Source of the DNA: CAZEQH01 sp964566875
GTDB taxonomy: Bacteria; Patescibacteriota; Minisyncoccia; Minisyncoccales; JANBVM01
Assembly: GCA_964566875.1 (NCBI GenBank)
Contig: CAZMJM010000006.1
Location: forward strand, 1 to 37,230
Direction: 5' to 3'
Length of the DNA stretch: 37,230 bases
Under the pieces are notes generated by a model. That model was not told the DNA's origin. It saw only the letters and a list, made by a program, of their open reading frames with translations, and did not search any database. Below, piece after piece: positions 16,699 through 25,561 of the stretch. A program made the translations under genes and the position numbers. Position 1 is the first letter of the stretch. Every line of letters begins with the position of its first letter.

Positions 16699-16707
16699 TG
16701 TTATAAT
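16699..16707 (+). promoter_or_regulatory. Extended -10 promoter of tatD
   Basis: TG-T-TATAAT, a perfect extended -10 ending six bases before the ATG at 16714. Transcription should start on or next to the ATG, giving a leaderless mRNA. No -35 is evident. Confidence 0.75.
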
Positions 16708-16713
16708 GATACT

Positions 16714-17598
16714 ATGACAATCAACGCCTCATGCAGTTTGGCATTAGCTCCAGGGAAGCCCGAATGGATTGATACCCACGCCCATCTTAACTTTGCGGTT
16801 TTCGATTCGGACAGAGAAGAGGCGGTTAAAAGGTGCCTGGACAATGATATCTGGATGATTAATGTGGGCAGCAACCTGGAAAATTCCCGCAAAGCCGTAG
16901 AAATGGCCGGCCGCCATAAGAAGGGTGTCTATGCGGCCGTCGGTCTCCACCCCATCAACCTGGATACCGGTCTGGTAAAATTCAAGAAAGACAGGCTGGA
17001 AGGCGGAAACCGGGAAATAGGGTTTGATTATCAGAGCTACCGCCGATTGGCAGAATCAAAAGGGGTGGTGGCCATAGGGGAAGTGGGTTTGGATTATTAT
17101 TGGAAGCCGAAAACCACCAAAAAGAAGGAGCTTTTTAAACAGAAACAGAAAGAGCTTCTGTCTAAGGAATTGAAATTAGCTAAGGATTTGGGATTGCCCG
17201 TTATATTCCACTGCCGTATGGCCCACCAGGAGCTGATAGATTTTTTGGGTGAGAACGAAGATTTGAGGCCTGTTAAAGCTGTGGCTCACAGTTTCGTGGG
17301 AACTCAAGAAGAATTGAGAAGTTATCTCAGATTTGGCTTTTCCATCGGTTTCAACGGCATCATTTTTAAAAATATTGAGGGGGTGGATTTCAAAAAATTA
17401 ATAGCCGATGTCCCTACAAACAAGATGCTGGTGGAAACCGACTGTCCTTATCTTGCCCCTTCGGCCTTCCCGCATGACAGGAACGAACCCGCAGCCGTAA
17501 GATACGTGGCCGAGAGGATAGCCCAAATAAAAAAAATGGGCCTGGAAGAAGTAGCCCGTATTACCACCCAGAACGCCAGGGAATTGTTTTCCTTATAA
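16714..17598 (+). CDS. tatD: TatD family metal-dependent hydrolase (DNase)
   Basis: TatD proteins are TIM-barrel hydrolases with metal-dependent 3'-5' exonuclease activity on DNA or RNA and quality-control roles. The 294-residue protein has IDTHAHLNF (H22, H24), GEVGLDYYW, the HCRMAHQE segment, AHSFVGTQEE and VETDCPYLAP, covering the metal ligands. The first 17 residues precede the usual family start; the ATG at 16714 is the only in-frame ATG before THAHLNF and fits the leaderless promoter. Its 3' end overlaps the convergent deacetylase-family gene by six bases. Confidence 0.93.
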   Translation: MTINASCSLALAPGKPEWIDTHAHLNFAVFDSDREEAVKRCLDNDIWMINVGSNLENSRKAVEMAGRHKKGVYAAVGLHPINLDTGLVKFKKDRLEGGNREIGFDYQSYRRLAESKGVVAIGEVGLDYYWKPKTTKKKELFKQKQKELLSKELKLAKDLGLPVIFHCRMAHQELIDFLGENEDLRPVKAVAHSFVGTQEELRSYLRFGFSIGFNGIIFKNIEGVDFKKLIADVPTNKMLVETDCPYLAPSAFPHDRNEPAAVRYVAERIAQIKKMGLEEVARITTQNARELFSL

Positions 17599-18696
17599 TC
17601 GTTCGAAACACTCCCAGTAGTCTTTCAAAATCTCTCTTAAGGAAGAGACGGTTTTTTTTGTTTCCTCCATCCTGAATCCCTTAGGAAATGGAGATGAATG
17701 AGTTTCTTTAAGTTCTGTATTAAAATCCAACAGCCCTCCCAGCAAAGCCAGCCAGGCCGAAGGGAGAACCTGCGGATTGTAGCCTGAGGCAATCAGGTCC
17801 ACCTCTTTTCCTTTACAAACCCGGTCAGCCAATTGTCTTACCCTTTTTCCTATCAGTCTGAATCCCTTCAGTGTCAGTCCCAATCGGGTCAGGCCGTCGG
17901 CAAAATGAGGGTCGGAACCCCCGTTGCGGATTATTATTTCGGGCTGGAATTCCTCAGCCAGGGGAGAGATTACATTCTGGAAGACGTATTCATAAGATTC
18001 ATCGTCCGCCCCCGGGGCCAGAGGAATGTTGACGGTGAAACCCTGGCCTTTTCCTTTCCCTATTTCTCCGACAAATCCGGTTCCCGGATAAATGGTGGCC
18101 GGGTCCTGATGAATGTCTATGAAGAGTACCCTGTTCTCCTCGGCCAGGAGTTCTGCTGTTCCATTTCCGGCGTGGGCGTCGGTGTCCAATATCAGTAATT
18201 TTTTTACCCTTTCCGCCAGCAGTTTTTTCGCACACAAAGCCACGTCGTTATAGATACAGAAACCCTCACCCTTTTCCCTTCCGGCGTGGTGTAATCCTCC
18301 TCCCAGGGCCACTGCTTTAAGAAATTTTCCGCTACGGACCAGGTCGGCAGCTTCAAGCGAGGTACCGGCTGCAATCCTGGCAGCCTCGTGAATCCCGGCG
18401 GGCAAGTAGCCTGTGGCCGGATTGAAATTGTCGGCCGTGGAGTGGCGGCTGATGTTGGGCAGAATAATCCCTTTGGAGGCCCGTGATATGGCCTTAATAT
18501 ATTCCCGGCCGTGCACTAATTCCAAGTCATTTTCCGAGGCGGGCTTGGGGGAAACTTCCTCAAAGATTTCGCTGAAATCGGGAAGTTCCCGCTTGGCAAA
18601 ATTAATGAAATTATCAAACCTGTCGCTCGTGAACGGATGGCCCGGACCGAAGGCATATTTCTTAATTCCCGGATTAAATACAAGGGCGGTCTTCAT
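17593..18696 (-). CDS. Histone deacetylase family (AcuC/arginase-fold) hydrolase
   Basis: Bacterial members of this zinc hydrolase family deacetylate proteins, polyamines or other acetylated amines; the substrate here cannot be predicted. The 367-residue protein shows GGGLHHAGR (H136, H137), LDTDAHAGNG (zinc ligands D173 and H175), GGSDPH (D262, third ligand) and SGYN (Y306, transition-state tyrosine), so the active site appears complete. The usual VHHGDG reads AHAGNG. It is divergent from leuS, with overlapping promoters, and convergent with tatD. The -10 lies eight bases before the ATG, so the transcript is probably leaderless. Confidence 0.9.
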   Translation of the reverse strand: MKTALVFNPGIKKYAFGPGHPFTSDRFDNFINFAKRELPDFSEIFEEVSPKPASENDLELVHGREYIKAISRASKGIILPNISRHSTADNFNPATGYLPAGIHEAARIAAGTSLEAADLVRSGKFLKAVALGGGLHHAGREKGEGFCIYNDVALCAKKLLAERVKKLLILDTDAHAGNGTAELLAEENRVLFIDIHQDPATIYPGTGFVGEIGKGKGQGFTVNIPLAPGADDESYEYVFQNVISPLAEEFQPEIIIRNGGSDPHFADGLTRLGLTLKGFRLIGKRVRQLADRVCKGKEVDLIASGYNPQVLPSAWLALLGGLLDFNTELKETHSSPFPKGFRMEETKKTVSSLREILKDYWECFERL

Positions 18697-18704
18697 ATTA
18701 ATTT

Positions 18705-18732
18705 ATTCTAAATTACTCCATCAGATTTACAA
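18705..18732 (-). promoter_or_regulatory. Promoter of the deacetylase-family gene
   Basis: On the minus strand: TTGTAA (18732-18727), 16-base spacer, TAGAAT (18710-18705), eight bases from the ATG at 18696. It shares its -35 bases with the leuS promoter. Confidence 0.65.
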
Positions 18733-18754
18733 ACTCCGGCTTAGAGGATAAGAT
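18726..18754 (+). promoter_or_regulatory. Promoter of leuS
   Basis: TTTACA (18726-18731), 17-base spacer, TAAGAT (18749-18754). A run AAAAAGG before the ATG may serve as a weak ribosome-binding site. Confidence 0.5.
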
Positions 18755-18771
18755 GGAAAAAGGTTAAAAAT

Positions 18772-21168
18772 ATGAAGTACGATCCGCAAAAAATAGAGCC
18801 CAAATGGCAGAAGTTCTGGGAGGAAAATAATTTCTACCGGGCTGAAGATTTTTCCGAAAAACCCAAGAAATACATTCTCATAGAATTTCCCTATCCGTCA
18901 GGGGCCGGGCTTCATGTCGGACACTGCCGGTCTTATTCGGCCCTGGACGCCATCTCCAGGAAAAAAAGAATGGAGGGTTTTAACGTTCTGTTTCCCATCG
19001 GTTTTGACGCCTTCGGCCTGCCGACGGAAAACTATGCCATCAAGACGGGCATCCACCCTTCCGAAGCCACCGAAAGGAATGTAGCCAATTACAGGAGGCA
19101 GCTTAAAAGCCTGGGGCTTTCTTTTGATTGGAGCCGCCAGATCAATACCACCGACCCCGAATACTACAAATGGACCCAATGGATTTTTCTGAAAATGTTC
19201 GAGAAGGGCCTGGCTTATCAGGCCGAGATTCCCATCAATTGGTGTCCTTCCTGTAAGATAGGGCTGGCCAACGAAGAGGTTATCAGCGGCCGATGCGAGA
19301 GATGCAAGACCCAGGTTTCCCAGAAAAAGTTAAAACAGTGGATGCTGAAGATTACAGAATACGCCGACCGCCTTGTTGATGATTTACAAGATTTGGACTA
19401 TCAGGAAAGAATCAAAGCCCAGCAAAAGGAATGGATAGGGAGGAGCGAAGGAGTGGAAATAGATTTTCCCGTGGAAGGCAGGGAGGAAAAGATAAAGGTA
19501 TTTACCACCCGCGCCGATACTATTTTCGGGGTGACTGCCCTGGTAGTGGCTCCCGAACACCCCTTATTGGAAAAGATTGTTTCCGAAGACCACAGGAAAG
19601 AGGTTGATGCTTATGTTGCCCAGTCCCGCTTGAAGAGCGAATTTGAAAGAACCAAGCTGGAAAAGGAAAAGACAGGAGTGTTCACCGGCTCCTGCTGCAC
19701 CAATCCGGCCAACCAGGAAAGGATTCCCGTGTGGGTGGGAGATTACGTAGTAGCCACCTACGGCGGCGGGGCGGTAATGGTAGTGCCGGCCCATGACAGG
19801 CGGGACTACCATTTTGCTAAGGAATACGGTCTGGATATTAAGGAAGTCGTCTCGGGCGGGAACATATCCCGGGAGGCTTTTGTGGAATACGGCAAACTGA
19901 TTAATTCGGGCCGATTTTCCGGTCTTTCTTCTAAGGAGGCAATGGAGGAAATCGGCAAATTCTTGGAAGACAAGGGTGCGGCCAGAAAGAAGATACACTA
20001 CAAGCTCAGGGATTGGGTATTTTCCCGACAGCACTATTGGGGAGAACCGATTCCCCTTATCCACTGTGCCAAATGCGGCGTGGTTCCCGTGCCCGAGGAA
20101 GATTTACCCGTTGAACTTCCCTTTGTAGAGAGCTATAAACCGACCGCCACCGGAGAGTCCCCTCTGGCGGACATTGAGGACTGGGTCAATGTAAAGTGCC
20201 CCAAATGTTCCGGTCCGGCCAGGAGAGAAACCGATACCATGCCAAACTGGGCTGGTTCCAACTGGTATTATCTGAGATACTGTGACCCTGACAACGGCAA
20301 GGAGATAATTGCCAAAAAGAAGGCGGACTATTGGATGCCGGTGGACTGGTACAACGGCGGCATGGAGCACACCACGCTTCATCTTCTGTACTCGCGTTTC
20401 ATTTATAAATTTCTTTTTGACATCGGGGTGGTTCCCCAATCAGAACCCTACCGGAAGAGGACCTCCCACGGCATAGTGCTGGCCGAAGACGGCAGGAAGA
20501 TGTCCAAATCGTTCGGTAATGTCGTCAACCCGGATGACATCGTGGAAGAATACGGAGCCGATACTCTCAGGGTATACGAGATGTTTATGGGGCCGTTCGG
20601 CCAGACCATAGACTGGAACAGCAGCGGAGTCATGGGGGTGAGAAGATTTTTAAACAGGGTGTGGGACCTATCTTTAGAATGCGGCAAGAAAGGCGACAGC
20701 AGTTCCCGGGCGAAAGCCGAATTCCATAAGCTCATCAAAAAGGTAGGGGAGGATTTGGACAACAGGAAATTCAATACCGCCGTGGCCGCTTTCATGGAAT
20801 TTATTAATTTCTGCTATGATAACCCGGAAGAGGTAGGGTCGGAGGTCGTGAAGAATCTCATTGTTCTTCTAGCCCCCTTGGCCCCGCATATAACAGAGGA
20901 ACTCTGGCGTCAATTAGGGAATAAAAATTCAGTTCACCTGGAATCTTGGCCCCGATTTGACCCCAAATTGATAAAAGAAGAAACTATCACCCTGATAATC
21001 CAGGTCAACGGTAAGGTGCGGGACAGAGTGACGGCTGCAGCCGGGATATCCAAGGATGAAGCCGAAGGGTTGGCCCTGGATCGGAAAAAAATAAAGCAAA
21101 GGTTGGGAGACCGTAAAGTCAGAGACGTCATCTTTGTGCCTGATAAAATAATCAATATAGTAATATAA
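18772..21168 (+). CDS. leuS: Leucyl-tRNA synthetase
   Basis: This class I synthetase charges tRNA-Leu, a cognate of which is encoded in this same window. The 798-residue protein has HVGH (48-51) in FPYPSGAGLHVGH, zinc-type cysteine pairs (CPSC, CERC), the CP1 editing domain with TTRADTIFGVT and VVPAHDRRDYHFAKEYGL, a second CAKC/CPKC site, GGMEHTTLHLLYSRF, KMSKS (576-580) and a C-terminal domain ending in a ubiquitin-like region (IIQVNGKVRDRV). It is slightly shorter than the E. coli enzyme but complete. Its TAA shares a base with the glmS ATG, so the two are coupled. Confidence 0.97.
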   Translation: MKYDPQKIEPKWQKFWEENNFYRAEDFSEKPKKYILIEFPYPSGAGLHVGHCRSYSALDAISRKKRMEGFNVLFPIGFDAFGLPTENYAIKTGIHPSEATERNVANYRRQLKSLGLSFDWSRQINTTDPEYYKWTQWIFLKMFEKGLAYQAEIPINWCPSCKIGLANEEVISGRCERCKTQVSQKKLKQWMLKITEYADRLVDDLQDLDYQERIKAQQKEWIGRSEGVEIDFPVEGREEKIKVFTTRADTIFGVTALVVAPEHPLLEKIVSEDHRKEVDAYVAQSRLKSEFERTKLEKEKTGVFTGSCCTNPANQERIPVWVGDYVVATYGGGAVMVVPAHDRRDYHFAKEYGLDIKEVVSGGNISREAFVEYGKLINSGRFSGLSSKEAMEEIGKFLEDKGAARKKIHYKLRDWVFSRQHYWGEPIPLIHCAKCGVVPVPEEDLPVELPFVESYKPTATGESPLADIEDWVNVKCPKCSGPARRETDTMPNWAGSNWYYLRYCDPDNGKEIIAKKKADYWMPVDWYNGGMEHTTLHLLYSRFIYKFLFDIGVVPQSEPYRKRTSHGIVLAEDGRKMSKSFGNVVNPDDIVEEYGADTLRVYEMFMGPFGQTIDWNSSGVMGVRRFLNRVWDLSLECGKKGDSSSRAKAEFHKLIKKVGEDLDNRKFNTAVAAFMEFINFCYDNPEEVGSEVVKNLIVLLAPLAPHITEELWRQLGNKNSVHLESWPRFDPKLIKEETITLIIQVNGKVRDRVTAAAGISKDEAEGLALDRKKIKQRLGDRKVRDVIFVPDKIINIVI

Positions 21169-22979
21169 TGTGCGGAATAATAGGTTATACGGGTAAACGA
21201 CCGGCCTTCCCGGTCTTACTGTCGGGGTTAAAGAGGCTTGAATACCGCGGTTATGACAGCTATGGGTTTTGCGTAACCAACGGCGACAGTACTCCTTTCC
21301 TGTACAAGAAAACGGGTAAAATATCGGAGGCAGAGGGAAAACTGGGAAGCCTGAAGGTAGAAGGGCATACGGGACATGCCCACACCCGGTGGGCCACTAC
21401 CGGAGGAGTAACCGATGAAAATGCCCACCCCCATTTTGATTGTAAAAAAGACATCTTCGTGGTTCACAACGGCATCATAGAAAATTACAAGGAGTTGAAG
21501 GAGAAGCTGGTTTCCGAAGGGCATACCTTTACTTCTCAAACAGACACGGAGGTCCTGGCCCATCTTATTGAAAAGCATTTTAATGGCAGTCTGGAGGAGG
21601 CGGTAAGAAAGGCCTTAAAGGAAGTAATGGGAACCTACGGACTGGCGGTCGTTTCCGGACGGGAACCCGGCAAGATAGTGGCGGCTCGCCTTTCCTCTCC
21701 TCTTTTATTGGGAATCGGTCAGGAAGAGTTTTTGGTAGCGTCAGACCCCTCGGCCGTAGTAACCTATACCCGGCAGGTCATCAGCCTGGATGACAACGAG
21801 ATTGCGGTATTGAAACCGGACAACTTTTTGATTATCAAGGAAAAACCCGCCGTTCCCATAGAGTGGAGCATGGAAGAAATTCAGAAGAAAGATTATCCCC
21901 ATTTCATGTTAAAGGAAATAATGGAGGAGCCGGAGGCCGTCAAGAACGCCATCCGCGGCAGGTTGATGCCAGAGGAGGGAACGGTAAAACTTGGGGGCCT
22001 GGACGGTGCCGCCGAAAAACTTAAAAAGATTAAAAGCCTTGTTCTGGTAGCTTGCGGCACCGCCAACTATGCCGCCCGGGCGGGGAAATATATGATGGAA
22101 GAATACGCCGGTCTGCGGACCGAGGTGGACATCGGGTCTGAATTCCGCTACCGCCAGCCCTTTGTTGATAAGGATACGGCCGCCGTCTTTGTCTCCCAGT
22201 CCGGAGAGACAGCCGATACCCTGGCGGGATTGGCTGAGATGAAGAAGAAGGGTGTCCTTACCATAGGAATAACCAATGTGGTGGGTTCCAGCCAGGCCAG
22301 AGAAACCGACGCCGGCGTCTATACCAGGTCGGGCCCGGAAATAGCCGTGGCCTCTACCAAAGCCTTCTTGGGCCAACTTTCTACCCTGGCCTTATTGGCG
22401 GTTTATCTGGGCCGCCAGAGAGGCATGTCTCTGGTCACCGGCCGCCGTATCGTGACAGAACTGGAAAAGCTTCCCGGTCTGGCGGAACAGATTCTCCGGT
22501 TTTCTCCTCAGATAAAGGGGGTCGCCGAGAAATATAAGGATTTCAAGAACTTCTGGTATATAGGAAGAAAGTATAATTTCCCCATTGCCCTGGAGGGGGC
22601 ATTAAAATTAAAAGAAATATCATACGTCCATGCCGAGGGGGGAGCCGGGGGAGAGCTGAAACACGGCCCCCTGGCCCTGGTTGATGAAAATTTTCCCACC
22701 GTGGCCGTCTGTCCCAAAGATTCGGTCTATGACAAGATGATTTCCAATATAGAAGAGATAAAAGCCAGGAAAGGACCGGTCATCGCCGTAGCCACGGAAG
22801 GGGATGAAAGGATAAAGGAGCTGGCAGACGATATTTTTTACATTCCTAAAACCCTGGAGATGCTTACTCCAATTCTTTCCGTCATCCCCCTTCACCTTTT
22901 CGCCTATCATCTGGCCGTTAGCCTTGGCCACAACGTAGACAAGCCCAGAAACCTGGCCAAAAGCGTCACCGTGGAATAA
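21168..22979 (+). CDS. glmS: Glutamine--fructose-6-phosphate aminotransferase (isomerizing)
   Basis: GlmS converts fructose-6-phosphate and glutamine to glucosamine-6-phosphate, the first committed step to UDP-GlcNAc. The 603-residue protein starts MCGIIGY, with C2 as the glutaminase nucleophile, followed by the class II amidotransferase domain (RWATTGGVTDENAHPH, VVHNGIIENY, SQTDTEVLAHL). Two SIS domains follow (VACGTANYAARAGKYMMEE, SQSGETADTLAGL, STKAFLGQL), and the end is DKPRNLAKSVTVE as expected. Start and stop are fixed by conserved ends. No glmS ribozyme can be present because the start overlaps leuS. Confidence 0.97.
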   Translation: MCGIIGYTGKRPAFPVLLSGLKRLEYRGYDSYGFCVTNGDSTPFLYKKTGKISEAEGKLGSLKVEGHTGHAHTRWATTGGVTDENAHPHFDCKKDIFVVHNGIIENYKELKEKLVSEGHTFTSQTDTEVLAHLIEKHFNGSLEEAVRKALKEVMGTYGLAVVSGREPGKIVAARLSSPLLLGIGQEEFLVASDPSAVVTYTRQVISLDDNEIAVLKPDNFLIIKEKPAVPIEWSMEEIQKKDYPHFMLKEIMEEPEAVKNAIRGRLMPEEGTVKLGGLDGAAEKLKKIKSLVLVACGTANYAARAGKYMMEEYAGLRTEVDIGSEFRYRQPFVDKDTAAVFVSQSGETADTLAGLAEMKKKGVLTIGITNVVGSSQARETDAGVYTRSGPEIAVASTKAFLGQLSTLALLAVYLGRQRGMSLVTGRRIVTELEKLPGLAEQILRFSPQIKGVAEKYKDFKNFWYIGRKYNFPIALEGALKLKEISYVHAEGGAGGELKHGPLALVDENFPTVAVCPKDSVYDKMISNIEEIKARKGPVIAVATEGDERIKELADDIFYIPKTLEMLTPILSVIPLHLFAYHLAVSLGHNVDKPRNLAKSVTVE

Positions 22980-23001
22980 AACCTGCCTCCAGCTTTCCAG
23001 T

Positions 23002-23030
23002 TTGATAAACAATCAGAGAGCAAGTATAAT
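23002..23030 (+). promoter_or_regulatory. Promoter of the oxidoreductase operon
   Basis: TTGATA (23002-23007), exactly 17 bases, TATAAT (23025-23030). The ATG at 23041 lies ten bases past the -10, so the leader would be about four bases. Confidence 0.8.
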
Positions 23031-23040
23031 AAGAAACAGT

Positions 23041-24690
23041 ATGGAAAAAACAATTCTCGTGGGAGGCAAGGCCGGCCAGGGGACAGCCGTTACTTCCCAC
23101 TTCATCGGAAAAACATTTTGCGCCCTGGGATATTACGTTTTTAACTATCGCGATTATCCTTCCCTTATCAGAGGGGGACACAACTTTAATGTTTTGAAGA
23201 TATCGGACGAACCGGTTTATTCTCACGGCTCCCGATACGATATCATAGTAGCCTTTGACCAGGAAACGGTTAACCTCCACAAAAAAGATTTGAAAAAGGG
23301 AGGTTTTATTTTAGGTGACAGGAACCTCAAAGGCCGGAACCTAAAGGCCGTTGACCTTAATTCGCTGTTGGGCGAATTGAAAGCGCCCCGTATCATTGAA
23401 AATGATATCCTCATAGGATGGTTCTTCAAATATTTTGGGATTAACAAGAATTTTCTTTTGAAACAGGTCGGTGAAGCTTTTCCAGGAAGTAAGCAGGCTC
23501 TCATCAAGAAGGCCGTGGAGATGGGTTATGAACTGGCCGAGAGAAAAGAAAAGATAAAGAAGTTGGGAAAGAAGAAGTATTTTATTTCCGGCAGCGAAGC
23601 CGTAGGTGTGGGGGCTATAAACTCCGGTATGGATGCTTATATCGCCTATCCCATGACTCCGGCCACTCCCGTGCTCCATTTTCTGTCTTCCAAGCAGCTG
23701 GAAAATAACTTTTTGTCTCTGCAGCTGGAAAACGAAATAGGCGTTATCAACGCTGCCCTCGGAGCTTCCTTTGGGGGCGCCAAGACCATGGTCGGTACCT
23801 CGGGCGGCGGATTTGCCCTGATGACCGAAGCCATGAGTCTGGCAGGCATATCGGAAATGCCCCTGGTAGTGTACCTTGCCCAAAGGACGGGTCCGGCCAC
23901 CGGCGTTCCCACCTATACCGCCCAGAGCGATTTAAAATTTGCCGTCAATGCCGGCCACGGCGAGTTTCCCAGGATCGTGGTAGCTCCCGGAGACCCAAGA
24001 GAGGCCGTCGCCAGAACCCAGGAGGCTTTTTATCTGGCTTCCAAGTTCAGAAATCTGGCCATTATAGTGGCGGACAAGCACGTGGCTGAAAGCGACTATA
24101 GTTTTGATGACCTGGCACCATCCGCCCTGTCTTATGAGAGGTTTCTGGTTGATAATCCCGGTAAAGACTATAAGAGCTACAAGATTACGGAAACAGGAGT
24201 TTCTCCTCGGGCAGTGCCCGGCCAGGGTCCCGTAGTCAGGGCTACCAGTTACGAGCACAACGAATACGGCAATACCATTGAAGACCCCGACTGGACCGTC
24301 AGGATGAACAAAAAAAGGTTTAAGAAACTGTCCTATATCAAAAAAGAAATCAAGAAATTCCACCCGGTGAGTGTCTACGGGAAAGGAAGGAATCTCATTG
24401 TCGGCTGGGGCTCTACAAAGGGCGCCATCATGGACGCCTTAAAAGGGCTGAAGGGATTCCGGTTCCTTCAGGTTTCCTACGTCAGCCCCTTCCCAAAGGA
24501 GGCGGTTGCGAGGGAAATTAAAAAGTCCGGAAAGGTGTTTCTGGTGGAAAATAATGCCACAGGGCTCCTGGGTGATATTATCGCAGAACAAACGGGCTGC
24601 CGGCTCAAAGATAAGATTCTTAAATACGACGCCAGACCTTTTGTGGCAGAAGATATTATTAACAGTATTAAGAAAAAAAGTAGACTATGA
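23041..24690 (+). CDS. 2-oxoacid:ferredoxin oxidoreductase, fused gamma-alpha subunit
   Basis: The enzyme oxidatively decarboxylates a 2-oxoacid (pyruvate, 2-oxoglutarate or a branched-chain acid) to its acyl-CoA, reducing ferredoxin. The 549-residue protein has an N-terminal gamma domain (VGGKAGQGTAV, YPSLIRGGHNF) fused to an alpha domain with YPMTPATP (from Y203), LENEIGVINAALGASFGGA and SGGGFALMTEA. I take the ATG at 23041, since the in-frame TTG at 23002 is the -35 of the promoter. It overlaps the beta gene by four bases (ATGA). The gene order gamma-alpha then beta matches the two-subunit KorAB-like enzymes. Substrate specificity is not resolved. Confidence 0.92.
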   Translation: MEKTILVGGKAGQGTAVTSHFIGKTFCALGYYVFNYRDYPSLIRGGHNFNVLKISDEPVYSHGSRYDIIVAFDQETVNLHKKDLKKGGFILGDRNLKGRNLKAVDLNSLLGELKAPRIIENDILIGWFFKYFGINKNFLLKQVGEAFPGSKQALIKKAVEMGYELAERKEKIKKLGKKKYFISGSEAVGVGAINSGMDAYIAYPMTPATPVLHFLSSKQLENNFLSLQLENEIGVINAALGASFGGAKTMVGTSGGGFALMTEAMSLAGISEMPLVVYLAQRTGPATGVPTYTAQSDLKFAVNAGHGEFPRIVVAPGDPREAVARTQEAFYLASKFRNLAIIVADKHVAESDYSFDDLAPSALSYERFLVDNPGKDYKSYKITETGVSPRAVPGQGPVVRATSYEHNEYGNTIEDPDWTVRMNKKRFKKLSYIKKEIKKFHPVSVYGKGRNLIVGWGSTKGAIMDALKGLKGFRFLQVSYVSPFPKEAVAREIKKSGKVFLVENNATGLLGDIIAEQTGCRLKDKILKYDARPFVAEDIINSIKKKSRL

Positions 24691-25556
24691 AACCTCAATA
24701 CTTCAATACCAAAGAAATAAATACCTGGTGTCCCGGGTGCCCCAATTTTGCTATTTTGCAGTCCGTTAAGACGGCCCTGGCCGACCTGGTAAATGAAAAA
24801 AAGATTAAAACCAGAAACATTGCCATGGCCAGTGGTATCGGATGCCACGCCAAGATATTTGATTATCTTAACGTGAGTGGTTTCTACGGTCTCCACGGTC
24901 GTGTTTTGCCTCTCTGTCTGGGAATGAAAGTCGCCAACCCCGAGTTGACGGTTTTGGGTTTCGGGGGAGACGGCGACACCTACGCCGAGGGAATCTCTCA
25001 TTTTATTCACAACTGTCGCTATAATGCGGACTTGACCATGGTCGTCCATAACAACAAGGTTTTCGCTCTGACCACCGGTCAGGCAACACCTACGTCCGAG
25101 CCGGGTTTCGTCAGCCGGGCTACTCCTCTTGGAGTAAAAGAGGTCCCATTGAACCCCATCGCCTTAGCGCTGGTCAGTGGAGCCACTTTTGTGGCCAGGG
25201 GTTATGCCTTTGACACCCAGCACCTGAAAGGACTTATTAAACAGGCCGTTGGCCACAGGGGTTTCGCCCTGATTGATGTGCTTCAGCCCTGCATCAGCTT
25301 CCATGATTTCAAGGCCTATGCCGAGGAGAGAATCTATAAGCTGGACTCCGGACACGACATCTCCGATTTTCGGGCCGCCCTGAAAAAGGCCCAGGAATGG
25401 GATTATTCCGTCCGGAAGGACGCCAGGATCCCCATTGGTGTATTTTATAAAACAAAAAGGCCTACTTTCGAAGAACAGTGGCCTCAATTCACCAAACCCT
25501 GGTACAGGGTAAAGAGAAAGATCGATAAGCAGGAAACCGTCAGGGAATTCAGGTAA
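24687..25556 (+). CDS. 2-oxoacid:ferredoxin oxidoreductase, beta subunit
   Basis: The beta subunit binds thiamine pyrophosphate and the proximal 4Fe-4S cluster. The 289-residue protein has WCPGCPNF (C15, C18), GIGCHAK (C53) and LQPCISFHDF (C202), the four cluster cysteines expected in this family. The TPP motif GDGDTYAEGISHFIHNCRYN begins at G94. PSLIRGG and YPMTPATP are in the partner subunit, so the two-gene enzyme is complete; no ferredoxin gene is seen in the window. Its end faces the end of murA six bases away, and no clear terminator fits between them. Confidence 0.93.
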   Translation: MKPQYFNTKEINTWCPGCPNFAILQSVKTALADLVNEKKIKTRNIAMASGIGCHAKIFDYLNVSGFYGLHGRVLPLCLGMKVANPELTVLGFGGDGDTYAEGISHFIHNCRYNADLTMVVHNNKVFALTTGQATPTSEPGFVSRATPLGVKEVPLNPIALALVSGATFVARGYAFDTQHLKGLIKQAVGHRGFALIDVLQPCISFHDFKAYAEERIYKLDSGHDISDFRAALKKAQEWDYSVRKDARIPIGVFYKTKRPTFEEQWPQFTKPWYRVKRKIDKQETVREFR

Positions 25557-25561
25557 ACTCC

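Noticed and set aside
20900..21168. glmS ribozyme upstream of glmS
   Set aside because: The glmS start overlaps the leuS stop and the upstream bases are conserved leuS codons.
23002..23040. TTG at 23002 as start of the oxidoreductase alpha subunit
   Set aside because: Those bases are the -35 of a near-perfect promoter, and the family sequence begins at the ATG at 23041.
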